Assembly (NCBI RefSeq): GCF_004959765.1
Contig: NZ_SJZD01000002.1
Span: 310,001 to 374,000, forward strand
DNA from: Flavobacterium sp. H122
GTDB taxonomy: Bacteria; Bacteroidota; Bacteroidia; Flavobacteriales; Flavobacteriaceae
DNA: 64,000 nucleotides
Direction of reading: 5' to 3'
The first letter of the stretch is position 1, and every line of letters begins with the position of its first letter. The position numbers and the translations under genes were made by a program. The notes below the pieces were generated by a model. It did not search any database, was not told the DNA's origin, and saw nothing but the letters and a program-made list of their open reading frames with translations. Shown here one piece after another: positions 50,764-59,815 of this stretch.

Positions 50764-52158
50764 TTACATTCCATTTACATTAACACGGATAGTTCCTGTT
50801 ATATTCAGGAAGCCTATAATGGCATGATTAGTCAGGTGCACTTTGCCAAAAGTGATTTCGCCCAGTTTTCCATTCACAAACACCCCCTGCATAGGAGAAT
50901 AGTTGTTCAAATAGTGTAAAATGTTTTTCTTGCCTTCTTCTAAATTAGGTATAACCGAATAACGGCAGTTCTCTTTAAGTTTTAATAAAATCATACTCTG
51001 AAACATCCAATTGGCTGTTTTCATGAGTTTGCTCTTTGTTTCTAAAGCATAATCAAGATCCTCAAAATAAAATTCTTTCTTTTCACTGTCGTATTTAGGA
51101 AATCCTGACAAATAGATTCGGCCGTTTAAACTTCCCAGCATATCCAGTGCAATAATCATTTTTCCGTTTTTGTGCCAGATTTCAACATTTTGAATGGTTA
51201 CTTTTCTTTTACCCGAAGTAAATTCTTTTCCTTTAAAATTGGCATTCATTAATCTGGAAGCGTCCTGATATGTGGATACGGCTGCGATGTTGGCCAGAAC
51301 CTTGTCCGGTAAATTGCTTATCGGTTTCAGTGCAATTTTATTTTTGTCAAAAACAGCTTTCGGTTTATGGCCTACATACGATTCCATCAGGCATTTTAGT
51401 CCCACATTCATGCTCACCGCGTTTTTTTCAAGCTTTGCTTCAGTTGCATATAATTCCTGTGGAGTAACTTTTAACCAGGTTTGATAGGTTTTACTTATTT
51501 CTACGGGTTCACTGGTCTTTTGCATCATCTCTAAAATATTGGATTTAAAATCTAAAGTTTTGGCTAAAGAATTATCGATGAGTCTCTCAATCTTGGATTT
51601 GAAAATACGGATTGCCGGATTGATTAGATAAGTGATTTTTACATTACTGCCGGCTATAGTAACAGTGGGGCTTTCATTCCATGAAATGGTTTCTAATTCT
51701 GTTTCAGTTGTGATTTTCCAGTTAGACATGCTTACAAAACTTGTCAAATCTACATTGCCGTTAAGGTTAAATTCTCTTATATCGTATAAATCCAAACCAA
51801 GTGCTGATGTTCCATATTTAACTTTAGCCCATATTTTTAAGGGAACTATAGTTTTAAGTTTTCCTTCTTTTTCCTGAATGGTAATAGGAGCATTCTTCCA
51901 TATTTTAATTTCTATCTTGTCATCTTCAAGATTGTTATCCTCATAGATTAAACCATTTAAAGCTTTGTTGGTCTGGTTTTCTATGTCTTTTACAGATAGA
52001 TTGATGGGGAAACTTATATAAGAAGATGTGATAGGGTAGGTAATCGGAGCCGCTTCGTCAGGTTCAGGTTTCATGAGTTCTATTTTTTGTGTGGATGAGC
52101 AGTTTTGAAGCAAAAAAGCAAGTATGGAAATTCTAAAAACGTTAGAAAGCTGTTTCAT
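50764..52158 (-). CDS. DUF4403 family lipoprotein
   Basis: A 464-residue protein with a lipoprotein signal (LAFLLQNCSS, Cys about residue 20). The SYISFPINLSVKDIENQTN region at about 45-65 and the repeated beta-rich halves match the DUF4403 pattern, which belongs to proteins with lipid-binding (BPI/SMP-like) folds by proposal. It is convergent with the oxidase cluster, only five bases apart, with no clear terminator between them. Function unknown. Confidence 0.8.
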   Translation of the reverse strand: MKQLSNVFRISILAFLLQNCSSTQKIELMKPEPDEAAPITYPITSSYISFPINLSVKDIENQTNKALNGLIYEDNNLEDDKIEIKIWKNAPITIQEKEGKLKTIVPLKIWAKVKYGTSALGLDLYDIREFNLNGNVDLTSFVSMSNWKITTETELETISWNESPTVTIAGSNVKITYLINPAIRIFKSKIERLIDNSLAKTLDFKSNILEMMQKTSEPVEISKTYQTWLKVTPQELYATEAKLEKNAVSMNVGLKCLMESYVGHKPKAVFDKNKIALKPISNLPDKVLANIAAVSTYQDASRLMNANFKGKEFTSGKRKVTIQNVEIWHKNGKMIIALDMLGSLNGRIYLSGFPKYDSEKKEFYFEDLDYALETKSKLMKTANWMFQSMILLKLKENCRYSVIPNLEEGKKNILHYLNNYSPMQGVFVNGKLGEITFGKVHLTNHAIIGFLNITGTIRVNVNGM

Positions 52159-52267
52159 CTGTTTGTGTGATTTGACACAAAAATAAAATTATTTTCTTTC
52201 AGGTTGTAACAAATCAACAGCGTAGTAGTCTAATTGTTAAAATTATCTAAAGCGAGATTTCAAACTA

Positions 52268-53590
52268 ATGAAAAAACAAACTATATTAATTGCATTACTT
52301 TCCTTCTTTGCGATATCATCTTTTGGACAAACAAAAAAATGGAGCCTGGAAGAATGTGTAAGTTATGCGTTGCAAAATAATATTAGTATCAAGCAATCTG
52401 AATTGGACATAAAAGATACAAAAGTGGATGATTTAGAAGCAAAATCATCTTTTTTACCTACTTTAAATGCCAATGCAAACTATAACGTGAACACAGGTGC
52501 GAATATTAACCCAACTACTAACCAGTTTTCAAATGAAACTTTTAAATCATTTTCATCTGGAGCTTCTGCTGGTATAAACTTGTTTAGTGGACTTCGTAAC
52601 TGGAAGAATGTTCAAAGAGTTAAATTAAATGCTATTGCCACTTCGTATAAGCTGGATAAGATGAAAGATGATATTTCCTTGAATATCGCGAATGCTTATT
52701 TGCAAATATTGTTCAATAAAGAACAGTTGAAAGTGATTCAGAATCAGAAAAATATAACTCAAGAAAATATTAATAGAACAAAAGAGTTAATTGAAGCAGG
52801 GACTTTGCCTAAAGGAGATATGTATGAGCTTGAGGCTACGCTGGCTAATCAAGAGCAACAATATGTTACAGCAGAGAACACCTTGTTTATTGCTAAAATC
52901 AATTTAGCACAAATTTTAAACTTAAAAGACTATTCTAGTTTTGACATTGCAGATACAGATTACAGCGTAAAACCTACTGTGGTGTTAGAAGAAAAGCCAG
53001 AAACCATATTGAGTAAAGCTAAGAGTATAGTGAAAGATATTAAAATAGCTAGTTCAAATCTTGAAATAGCAAAAAAGGATGTTGAAGTTGCTCGTTCTTC
53101 TTATTACCCTACATTATCCGCTTTCTTAGGTTACAATAACAGATGGTCTAGTAATTTTCCTATGAGTTTTATGGATCAAATTACTTTATTTGATGGTACT
53201 GCTTATGGTTTGCAATTAAATGTCCCTATTTTAAACGGATTAGCATCAAGAACAAGAGTAATGCGAAGTAAACAAAACGTAGAGAGAACAAATTTACTTT
53301 TACAGCAATCTGAATTGGATTTGGAAAGAAATGTTTATCAGGCGTATAACGATGTTTTAAATGCCAAAAAAACATATGAATCAGCTTTGAAAACATTAGA
53401 AGCACGTCAGAAAGCTAATGAGTTTTCAAAGGACAGATACGAAGTAGGAATGTTAAATGCCTTTGATTATTCTCAATCTACTTCGGCGCTTGAAAATGCG
53501 CAATCAGAACTTCTACGAACAAAATACGATTATATTTTCAGAACTAAAATTTTAGAATTCTATTTCGGGATTCCTATTATTCAAAAATAA
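52268..53590 (+). CDS. TolC family outer-membrane efflux protein
   Basis: A 440-residue outer-membrane channel of the TolC type: signal peptide about 1-20 (LLSFFAISSFGQ), WSLEECVSYALQNNISIKQ at the N-terminus, and two repeats of long helices with the second beginning near residue 245. The adaptor gene follows after six bases. No promoter box was recognised in the 109-bp gap upstream. Confidence 0.93.
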   Translation: MKKQTILIALLSFFAISSFGQTKKWSLEECVSYALQNNISIKQSELDIKDTKVDDLEAKSSFLPTLNANANYNVNTGANINPTTNQFSNETFKSFSSGASAGINLFSGLRNWKNVQRVKLNAIATSYKLDKMKDDISLNIANAYLQILFNKEQLKVIQNQKNITQENINRTKELIEAGTLPKGDMYELEATLANQEQQYVTAENTLFIAKINLAQILNLKDYSSFDIADTDYSVKPTVVLEEKPETILSKAKSIVKDIKIASSNLEIAKKDVEVARSSYYPTLSAFLGYNNRWSSNFPMSFMDQITLFDGTAYGLQLNVPILNGLASRTRVMRSKQNVERTNLLLQQSELDLERNVYQAYNDVLNAKKTYESALKTLEARQKANEFSKDRYEVGMLNAFDYSQSTSALENAQSELLRTKYDYIFRTKILEFYFGIPIIQK

Positions 53591-53596
53591 AAAAAC

Positions 53597-54922
53597 ATGA
53601 CAAGCAGAACTAAATATATTTTAATTGGAGGTGCAGTAGTTGTAATTGCCGGTCTCGTAGGATTGAAAAAAGCGGGTATTTTTGGAGAGAATACTGATGC
53701 GGTTGAAGTTGAATTTGCAAAGATTGAACAACGTACAATTATCGAAACAGTTTCAGCCACCGGGAAAATACAGCCGGAAATGGAGGTTAAAATTTCTTCA
53801 GAAGTATCGGGGGAAATAATAGAATTGCCTGTAAAAGAAGGACAAACTGTTCAAAAAGGCGCTTTGCTGGCGCGGGTGAATCCTAAGTTATATGTGCAGG
53901 GCGTAAACCGTTCACAGGCTGGGTTGTCAAATACTAAAGCAGGACTTTCACAGGTAGATGCTCAATATAAAGAGGCTAAAGCGAATTATGAGCGTAATAA
54001 AAAGCTTTTTGATAAAGGTATTATTTCCGGCGCTGAATGGGATAAAGTAGCGGCTGCCTTTGAGGGGGCTAAAGCAGCTAAAGATGCAGCTTATTATAAT
54101 GTGGCTAGCGCAGCGGCAACAGTGAATGAATCAAAAGAAAGTCTTGGTAAAACAGCTATTTATGCACCTATGAGCGGTACAATTTCGAAACTTGCTGTTG
54201 AGTTGGGTGAACGTGTTTTAGGTACACAGCAAATGACTGGTACAGAATTAATGCGTGTGGCGGATCTTGATAACATGGAAGTCGAAGTTGATGTTAATGA
54301 AAATGATATTGTTAAAATTGAAATTGGTGATGAAGCTAATGTTGAAGTGGATGCCTATCTGAAAAAAGAATTTAAAGGGATTGTGACAAGTATTTCTAAT
54401 TCTGCCAATAATGTAGTATCAGCTGATCAGGTGACTAACTTTAAAGTTAAAGTCCGTATTGTAAAAGAATCATATGCTGATCTGATGAAAGGCAAGCCCG
54501 CTGATTTTTCACCTTTCCGCCCTGGAATGACAGCAACTGTTGACATTATAACAACGCGTAAGGAAAATGTTGTGGCCGTACCTATCAGTGCTGTTGTTAT
54601 GAGAACTGATACAACTTCTGCAAGAAAAGCTTATTTGGAATCTGATGATGATGAAGAATTTCAAACAGAGCAAAATACACCGGCTAAAAATGAAAAACGT
54701 TATGAATGTGTATTTGTTAAAAACGGTGATAAAGTAAAACTTCAAATTGTTACAACGGGAATTCAGGACGACAATTATATTGAAGTGTCCGGAGGATTGA
54801 AAAATGGAGATGTTATTGTTACCGGACCGTATTCAACAGTTTCAAAAGATTTGAACCCTGGTGATAAAGTGAAGCAAAAAGTAAAGGAAAAATCTAAAGA
54901 TAAAGGGGACAAGAATAGTTAA
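53597..54922 (+). CDS. efflux periplasmic adaptor subunit (HlyD/MacA type)
   Basis: A 441-residue membrane-fusion protein joining an inner-membrane pump to TolC. An N-terminal helix (about 8-25) anchors it; the biotinyl-lipoyl half-motifs are IELPVKEGQTVQKGALLARV and TAIYAPMSGTISKLAVELGERV, flanking a coiled-coil hairpin of about 100 residues. An acidic stretch near residue 350 (LESDDDEEF) and a Lys-rich tail are unusual details. The expected pump gene (MacB or RND) is not next to it; tsaB follows the terminator. Confidence 0.92.
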   Translation: MTSRTKYILIGGAVVVIAGLVGLKKAGIFGENTDAVEVEFAKIEQRTIIETVSATGKIQPEMEVKISSEVSGEIIELPVKEGQTVQKGALLARVNPKLYVQGVNRSQAGLSNTKAGLSQVDAQYKEAKANYERNKKLFDKGIISGAEWDKVAAAFEGAKAAKDAAYYNVASAAATVNESKESLGKTAIYAPMSGTISKLAVELGERVLGTQQMTGTELMRVADLDNMEVEVDVNENDIVKIEIGDEANVEVDAYLKKEFKGIVTSISNSANNVVSADQVTNFKVKVRIVKESYADLMKGKPADFSPFRPGMTATVDIITTRKENVVAVPISAVVMRTDTTSARKAYLESDDDEEFQTEQNTPAKNEKRYECVFVKNGDKVKLQIVTTGIQDDNYIEVSGGLKNGDVIVTGPYSTVSKDLNPGDKVKQKVKEKSKDKGDKNS

Positions 54923-54944
54923 TCGAATAACAGACTGATTCTTG

Positions 54945-54982
54945 AAAATCTCATAATCAATTTGATTATGAGATTTTTTTTA
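54945..54982 (+). terminator. intrinsic terminator after the adaptor gene
   Basis: AAAATCTCATAATC and GATTATGAGATTTT (14 bp) around a 5-base loop, followed by Ts. Confidence 0.88.
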
Positions 54983-54989
54983 TGTGTTG

Positions 54990-54997
54990 TACCTTTG
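54990..54997 (+). promoter_or_regulatory. -7 box of tsaB
   Basis: TACCTTTG, 18 bases before the tsaB ATG. Confidence 0.6.
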
Positions 54998-55014
54998 TCG
55001 CACAAATTAATTTT

Positions 55015-55677
55015 ATGGCATATATACTTCATATAGAAACAGCAACTAAAAACTGTTCGGTGGCATTGGCTAAAGAAGGGCAGCTTATTGCAGTTAAAGA
55101 AATAGCTGAAACAGGTTATACCCACGCAGAAAAACTGCATGTCTTTATTGAAGAGGTATTGCAGGAAGCCAAAATAACATTTAAAGATTTGAATGCGGTT
55201 GCTGTGAGCCAGGGCCCAGGTTCCTATACAGGATTACGAATTGGTGTTTCTGCAGCCAAAGGATTGTGTTATGCCCTTTCGGTTCCGCTGATTGCTATAG
55301 ATACTTTAGAAGCTTTGGCAAGAAAGATTTCAGTTTCAGAAGGAATAATAATTCCAATGATAGATGCACGCAGAATGGAGTGTTATACTGCTGTTTTTGA
55401 TTCACAGTATAATAAATTTAAACCTGTTGAAGCTCAGGTTATAGATGGGAATTCTTTTGCTGATTTTAATCAGACAATACATTTTGCTGGCGATGGTGCA
55501 GAAAAGTGTAAAGCGGTATTGAATTCAGCTCAATTTATTTATCACGATGATGTTGTTTATCCTTCAGCTTCAGAAATGTGCTCTGTTGCTTATGATAAGT
55601 ACAAAAAAAGCGACACTGTTGATGTCGCTTACTTTGAGCCTTTTTATTTAAAGGAATTTATGTTGAATACTAAATAG
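55015..55677 (+). CDS. tsaB: tRNA threonylcarbamoyladenosine biosynthesis protein TsaB
   Basis: Non-catalytic partner of TsaD in making t6A in tRNAs. The 220-residue ASKHA-fold product shows ILHIETATKNCSVALA at the N-terminus and AVAVSQGPGSYTGLRIGVSAAKGL, the family signature. The ATG at 55015 is used; the ATG at 54982 lies upstream of the -7 box and would not be in the transcript. It ends two bases from the convergent MscS gene. Confidence 0.94.
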   Translation: MAYILHIETATKNCSVALAKEGQLIAVKEIAETGYTHAEKLHVFIEEVLQEAKITFKDLNAVAVSQGPGSYTGLRIGVSAAKGLCYALSVPLIAIDTLEALARKISVSEGIIIPMIDARRMECYTAVFDSQYNKFKPVEAQVIDGNSFADFNQTIHFAGDGAEKCKAVLNSAQFIYHDDVVYPSASEMCSVAYDKYKKSDTVDVAYFEPFYLKEFMLNTK

Positions 55678-55678
55678 T

Positions 55679-56428
55679 TTAACTATTTATCGCACTTAGT
55701 AATTCTGATTTGATTTTTATCGAATTGTCACTGTCGGACCAAAAACGGATTAAAACGGTAAAGTTTTCTTCGTTCACTGCTGAAATAAAGACTTCCGGTT
55801 TTTGATCTTTTAAAATCAAAGAATTGCCAAGTAATAATTGTTCTGTTTTTGATTTTATCTGGTTAATGTTTTCTTCTTTAGCGAAATTGACTTCAAAATC
55901 GGTTCTGACAATTTTGCGCTGTGAGAAGTTTTTGATTTTTCCGTTAGACAGCATACCGTTTGGTATATAAACAACATGGTTGTTTGACGTTATAATTTTC
56001 GTCGAAAAAATCTGGATGTCTTCAACTTTTCCAATTTCCCCCTGAACATCTATTTTATCCCCGACTTTAAAAGGTTTGAAAAGGATGATTAAGATTCCTC
56101 CTGCGAAATTTGCCAGTGATCCCTGCAGTGAAAGTCCCACAGCTAATCCTGCTGCTCCAAGTATGGCTACAAATGAAGATGTTTCTACTCCCAGTTCTGA
56201 GATTACTGCTATAAAAACAAGACCTCTGAAAGTCCAAAAAGTTAAATCTTCTAAAAATTCCACTAATGTGATTTCAACTTTACGGCTTTCCAGTATTTTT
56301 CGTAATGTTCTGCTTAGAAATTTAGACAGCCATAAACCCACCAAAAGAATTACAGCTGCTGTAATTATGTTTGTTGAATAGGTTATTGCAAAAGTTTTAA
56401 TGCTTTCCAGGTAATTTAGATTTTTCAT
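55679..56428 (-). CDS. small-conductance mechanosensitive channel family protein (MscS)
   Basis: A 249-residue channel with helices at about 13-33, 50-75 and the pore helix at about 85-112 (AAGLAVGLSLQGSLANFAGGI with Gly/Ala packing). The beta domain after it (PFKVGDKIDVQGEIGKVEDI) is typical of MscS. It opens under membrane tension and releases solutes. It is downstream of no operon partner; the terminator at 56492-56519 lies upstream. Confidence 0.92.
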   Translation of the reverse strand: MKNLNYLESIKTFAITYSTNIITAAVILLVGLWLSKFLSRTLRKILESRKVEITLVEFLEDLTFWTFRGLVFIAVISELGVETSSFVAILGAAGLAVGLSLQGSLANFAGGILIILFKPFKVGDKIDVQGEIGKVEDIQIFSTKIITSNNHVVYIPNGMLSNGKIKNFSQRKIVRTDFEVNFAKEENINQIKSKTEQLLLGNSLILKDQKPEVFISAVNEENFTVLIRFWSDSDNSIKIKSELLSAINS

Positions 56429-56491
56429 TCTTCGAGCTTAATTTTCATGCAAAAATAAACAGTTGATTGGATACTTGAAAAATTTAGGCAT

Positions 56492-56519
56492 AAAAAAAGT
56501 CAGAGTTTTCTCTGACTTT
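56492..56519 (-). terminator. intrinsic terminator after the amphipathic-helix gene
   Basis: On the minus strand AAAGTCAGAG, loop AAAA, CTCTGACTTT, then TTTT. It is 20 bases downstream of the gene ending at 56539. Confidence 0.85.
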
Positions 56520-56538
56520 AAGATTATTGGATGCAGTG

Positions 56539-56889
56539 TTATTTTGTTTCTTCCTTCGTGGTTTCTTCGGTTGAATCAGTTACATCAGTAGCTTTGTCTT
56601 TTGCAGAATCAACAATATTGTGTGTTATTTCTTCGATTTTGTCTACTGCCATTTCAGCTTTTTCTTTAACTGTTTCAACTAAATTATCTATTGATTCAGC
56701 AGCTTGCGGAATGAATTCTTTAACTTTTTCACTAGCTTGTTCAGCTAAATCTTCAACTTTGTCTACTATTGGTGCAGCAGTTTCTCTAGCTTTTGTAATT
56801 GCATCATCAGCAAAATTTTCGGCTTGTTCTACAGCTTGTTCTGCTTTTGCAGAACCAAATAAATTTTTAAAAAAACTTCCAATTCCCAT
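56539..56889 (-). CDS. amphipathic-helix repeat protein (apolipoprotein/YtxH-like)
   Basis: A 116-residue, almost entirely helical, highly charged protein. After MGIGSFFKNLFGS the sequence is heptad/11-residue-like with repeated VDKVEDLAEQ, VKEFIPQAAESI and VDKIEEITHN segments and a Thr/Glu/Lys tail. It has no signal peptide or membrane helix, apart from the short amphipathic N-terminus that could bind membrane. It may be a stress or envelope-associated protein; the function is unknown. Dodecin lies upstream (49 bases) on the same strand. Confidence 0.72.
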   Translation of the reverse strand: MGIGSFFKNLFGSAKAEQAVEQAENFADDAITKARETAAPIVDKVEDLAEQASEKVKEFIPQAAESIDNLVETVKEKAEMAVDKIEEITHNIVDSAKDKATDVTDSTEETTKEETK

Positions 56890-56938
56890 GTTTATAAATT
56901 TAGTGTTAGTAATAGTTTGATTGTTACTTCCTGAAAAG

Positions 56939-57139
56939 TTATTCTATTTCGAATGTTACTTTTAGGTTTACTCTAAATTCAGTTATCTGTCCGTCTTTGA
57001 CACTTGCACTTTGCTCCTGAACATATACAGAACGAATGTGTTTTACAGATTTTGAAGCTTTTTCTACTGCTTTTCTAGTAGCATCTTCCCAACTGGAAGT
57101 TGAGTTTGCTAAAATTTCAATTACTTTTAATACTGACAT
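56939..57139 (-). CDS. dodecin family flavin-binding protein
   Basis: A 66-residue protein that assembles into hollow dodecamers storing or buffering flavins. The family pattern is clear: VIEILANSTSSWEDATRKAVEKASK then SVYVQEQSASVKDGQITEFRVNLKVTFEI with the conserved Trp that stacks on the flavin. It lies just upstream of the amphipathic-helix gene on the same strand, so the two may be co-transcribed. Confidence 0.93.
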   Translation of the reverse strand: MSVLKVIEILANSTSSWEDATRKAVEKASKSVKHIRSVYVQEQSASVKDGQITEFRVNLKVTFEIE

Positions 57140-57201
57140 AGTTTTTTAGTTTAAATGTTAACTTATTTAAAGTTAGTTATTTAAACTTAAAAAAACAAGG
57201 A

Positions 57202-58095
57202 TTAGCCATTTAAGGCTTCTACTTTTATGTCTTGGTCGTGAAGCATTTCTTTCAGCATGTTTTCAATACCGTTTTTTAAAGTAAATGTTGAAGACGGGCA
57301 ACCGCTGCAGGCACCTTGTAAAACAACTTTCACTTTTTTATCTTCTTCTGAATAGGAATCAAATAAAATATTTCCTCCATCAGAAGCTACCGCAGGTTTT
57401 ATGTATTCTTCAATGATGTTGATGATTTTTTGTGAGGTTACGTCTAAATTGTCAAAGTCTGCAATTTGCTGTTTGTCTTGTTTTGATGAAGTATTTACTT
57501 TTGTTTCATCTACTGCGATATTGCCATTTTCAATGAATTCTTTGATAAATGAACGCAATTCATTAGTTACTTCCTGCCATTCATTTACCGCGTATTTTGT
57601 GATAGAAACGTAGTTTTCATCAATAAAGACTTCTTTTACGAAAGGAAATTTAAAAAGTTCCTTAGCTAAAGGTGAAGCTTCCGTTTCATCTATGTTTTTG
57701 CATTCCACAATAGTTTTAGTCAGCATACGGCTGGCAACAAACTTCATTACTGCCGGGTTGGGAGTGCTTTCAGCATAAACAGTCACGGCAACTTTTTTGT
57801 TTTCTTTTGCTTTTACTACCTCGCCGCCTGCATTAACATAATTTTCCAGCTGTTCAGCTACGTCATGTTTTACATCATCCCATTCTACGATACTGAATTT
57901 TTCAATTGCTATGAAATTTCCTGAAATATAGACTGTTTTTACAAAAGGCAGGTAAAATAACTGTTGTGCCAGTTGAGAATCTGCACATTCATCAATGTTT
58001 TTGAATTCATAGCTTTGATTGGGACTAATAAAATAGCTGAATTCAAATTTTAATATACTTGGGTTGTTGGTTTCTTTTATCGTAATCAGTTTCAT
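57202..58095 (-). CDS. NifU family Fe-S scaffold protein with duplicated N-terminal domain
   Basis: A 297-residue protein that carries assembled Fe-S clusters. The C-terminal NifU/Nfu domain (about 215-297) has the cluster site GACSGCPSS. In front are two copies of the Nfu N-terminal domain: residues 1-95 and about 104-200, both with the pattern (L/M)KF...(F)PFVK...V.I and an EW motif near the end. The second copy keeps ESTPNPAVMKF, the first reads ETNNPSILKF. A promoter box (minus TACCTTTG, 58109-58116) lies 14 bases upstream. Confidence 0.92.
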   Translation of the reverse strand: MKLITIKETNNPSILKFEFSYFISPNQSYEFKNIDECADSQLAQQLFYLPFVKTVYISGNFIAIEKFSIVEWDDVKHDVAEQLENYVNAGGEVVKAKENKKVAVTVYAESTPNPAVMKFVASRMLTKTIVECKNIDETEASPLAKELFKFPFVKEVFIDENYVSITKYAVNEWQEVTNELRSFIKEFIENGNIAVDETKVNTSSKQDKQQIADFDNLDVTSQKIINIIEEYIKPAVASDGGNILFDSYSEEDKKVKVVLQGACSGCPSSTFTLKNGIENMLKEMLHDQDIKVEALNG

Positions 58096-58108
58096 CGTAA
58101 TTTTTTTG

Positions 58109-58116
58109 CAAAGGTA
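58109..58116 (-). promoter_or_regulatory. -7 box of the NifU-type gene
   Basis: Minus-strand TACCTTTG, 14 bases before the start at 58095; short leader. Confidence 0.6.
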
Positions 58117-58221
58117 TGAAACTCTGTTTTTATGAAGTAATTCTAAGTGCTTTTATGTAAAAATTAACTTTTTATGTTCTTATTTATTGTGTTATGGGAC
58201 TTAGAGTTACAACAAAAAGGT

Positions 58222-58229
58222 TAACTTTG
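58222..58229 (+). promoter_or_regulatory. -7 box of the PorP/SprF gene
   Basis: TAACTTTG, 37 bases before the ATG at 58266. Confidence 0.5.
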
Positions 58230-58265
58230 GCATCTGTTTTTTTAATTTGACTTGAGGTTATATAA

Positions 58266-59255
58266 ATGAGATATTTTTACTTTTTATTACTGCTGCTGTC
58301 ATTCAATTCTTTTGCTCAGATTGATATACCGGTATATTCTGATTATTTGACTGATAATTATTACCTTCTTCATCCATCTATGGCAGGTGCCGCAAACTGT
58401 GCTAAAATAAGAGGTACAGCACGTCAGCAATGGTTTGGAAATGAGGACGCACCATCACTTCAGACTTTGAGTGTTAACGGTAGTGTGGATCAGGATGGGA
58501 AATCCGGTGTGGGAGTGATTTTGTTTAATGATAAAAATGGTTACCATTCTCAAAAAGGAATAAAAGGGACGTATGCGCACCATATACGTTTTTCAAGAAA
58601 TGATATCGATTTGAACCGACTGTCGTTTGGTGTAAATATTGGTTTGACACAACTCCAGTTGGATGAATCTGACTTTGGTAATGAATATGATCCTATTATC
58701 TCCGGAGGAGTTCAAAGTGCAACATATTATAATATTGATTTTGGAGCTTCCTATAATTTTTTGGATTTTTATGCTCATGTCACAGTTAAAAATGCTATTT
58801 TCAAAAGCAGAAACATTTATACTGATGTAGAATCTGAAAATCTTCGTAAATATATTTTCAATTCCGGATATGTTTTTGGAGAACAGGACAGAATCATGTA
58901 TGAACCATCTGTGATGTTTCAATTTACAGAATTGACCAAAGAAAAAACATTTGATGTAAATTTTAAAGCATATAAGTCGGTTGATTTTGGAAAAGTATGG
59001 GCTGGGCTGTCTTATAGAAGAAGTTTTGACAGAACTGAGTATCTCGCCAATTCAAGTGATGTGAAAGCTCAGAGTCTGCAGTATATTACACCGCTTGTTG
59101 GTGTGAATTATAAAAAATTTATGATTGCTTATACTTATTCAAACGTGATGGGCGATGTAAAATTTGAAACTGGCGGTTTTCATCAGATTACATTAGGATT
59201 TGATTTTGGCTGCAAAAGAGAAAAATACGAGTGTAACTGTCCTTCAGTGAATTAA
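58266..59255 (+). CDS. PorP/SprF family type IX secretion membrane protein
   Basis: A 329-residue outer-membrane barrel with signal peptide (about 1-17, LLLLSFNSFAQ). The family motif Y..DNYYLLHPSMAGAANC at about 30-45 is clear, followed by GKSGVGVILFNDKNG and a barrel that ends TLGFDFGCKREK. PorP/SprF proteins attach substrates or accessory proteins to the type IX system; many genomes carry several paralogues next to a large adhesin or a cargo gene. Here no adjacent partner is seen. It ends with a terminator. Confidence 0.92.
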   Translation: MRYFYFLLLLLSFNSFAQIDIPVYSDYLTDNYYLLHPSMAGAANCAKIRGTARQQWFGNEDAPSLQTLSVNGSVDQDGKSGVGVILFNDKNGYHSQKGIKGTYAHHIRFSRNDIDLNRLSFGVNIGLTQLQLDESDFGNEYDPIISGGVQSATYYNIDFGASYNFLDFYAHVTVKNAIFKSRNIYTDVESENLRKYIFNSGYVFGEQDRIMYEPSVMFQFTELTKEKTFDVNFKAYKSVDFGKVWAGLSYRRSFDRTEYLANSSDVKAQSLQYITPLVGVNYKKFMIAYTYSNVMGDVKFETGGFHQITLGFDFGCKREKYECNCPSVN

Positions 59256-59260
59256 TAATT

Positions 59261-59284
59261 ATCCCGTTTTTTCGGGATTTTTTT
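59261..59284 (+). terminator. intrinsic terminator after the PorP/SprF gene
   Basis: ATCCCG, loop TTTTTT, CGGGAT, then T tract. Confidence 0.85.
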
Positions 59285-59296
59285 ATAGATAAAATT

Positions 59297-59815
59297 ATGG
59301 TAATTAAAGAAGTTAACGGGAAAGCCCCTCAAATCCCATCGGATTGTTATGTTGCTGAAAATGCAACTATTGTGGGAGATGTTGTTTTTGGTGAAAGCTG
59401 CAGTGTTTGGTTCAATGCAGTAGTTAGGGGAGATGTTCATTTTATACAAATTGGGAATAAAGTAAACATTCAGGATGGAGCGGTGATACATTGTACTTAT
59501 CAAAAACATCCTACGGTTATAGGTAATAATGTGTCTATCGGGCATAATGCCATTGTTCATGGCTGTACCGTTAAAGATAATGTTTTAATTGGTATGGGAG
59601 CAATTGTTATGGATGGCTGTGTTATAGAAAGTAATTCAATAGTAGCGGCGGGTTCCGTTGTGACGCAAAATACAATTGTTGAGTCGGGAACGATTTATGC
59701 CGGTATTCCTGCCAAAAAAGTCAAAGATATTGATCAGAGTAATTTTGCAGGTGAAATCGAACGTATATCCAATAATTACGTTATGTATTCCGGATGGTTT
59801 AAAACTGAGGATTAA
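59297..59815 (+). CDS. gamma carbonic anhydrase-like hexapeptide-repeat protein
   Basis: A 172-residue left-handed beta-helix protein; hexapeptide repeats run through about 30-140. Metal histidines fit the gamma carbonic anhydrase (YrdA/PaaY) pattern: AVIHCTY, then NNVSIGHNAIVHGC. Carbonic anhydrase activity has been shown for some family members but not all, so the reaction is inferred. It is convergent with murI and overlaps it by four bases. Confidence 0.92.
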   Translation: MVIKEVNGKAPQIPSDCYVAENATIVGDVVFGESCSVWFNAVVRGDVHFIQIGNKVNIQDGAVIHCTYQKHPTVIGNNVSIGHNAIVHGCTVKDNVLIGMGAIVMDGCVIESNSIVAAGSVVTQNTIVESGTIYAGIPAKKVKDIDQSNFAGEIERISNNYVMYSGWFKTED

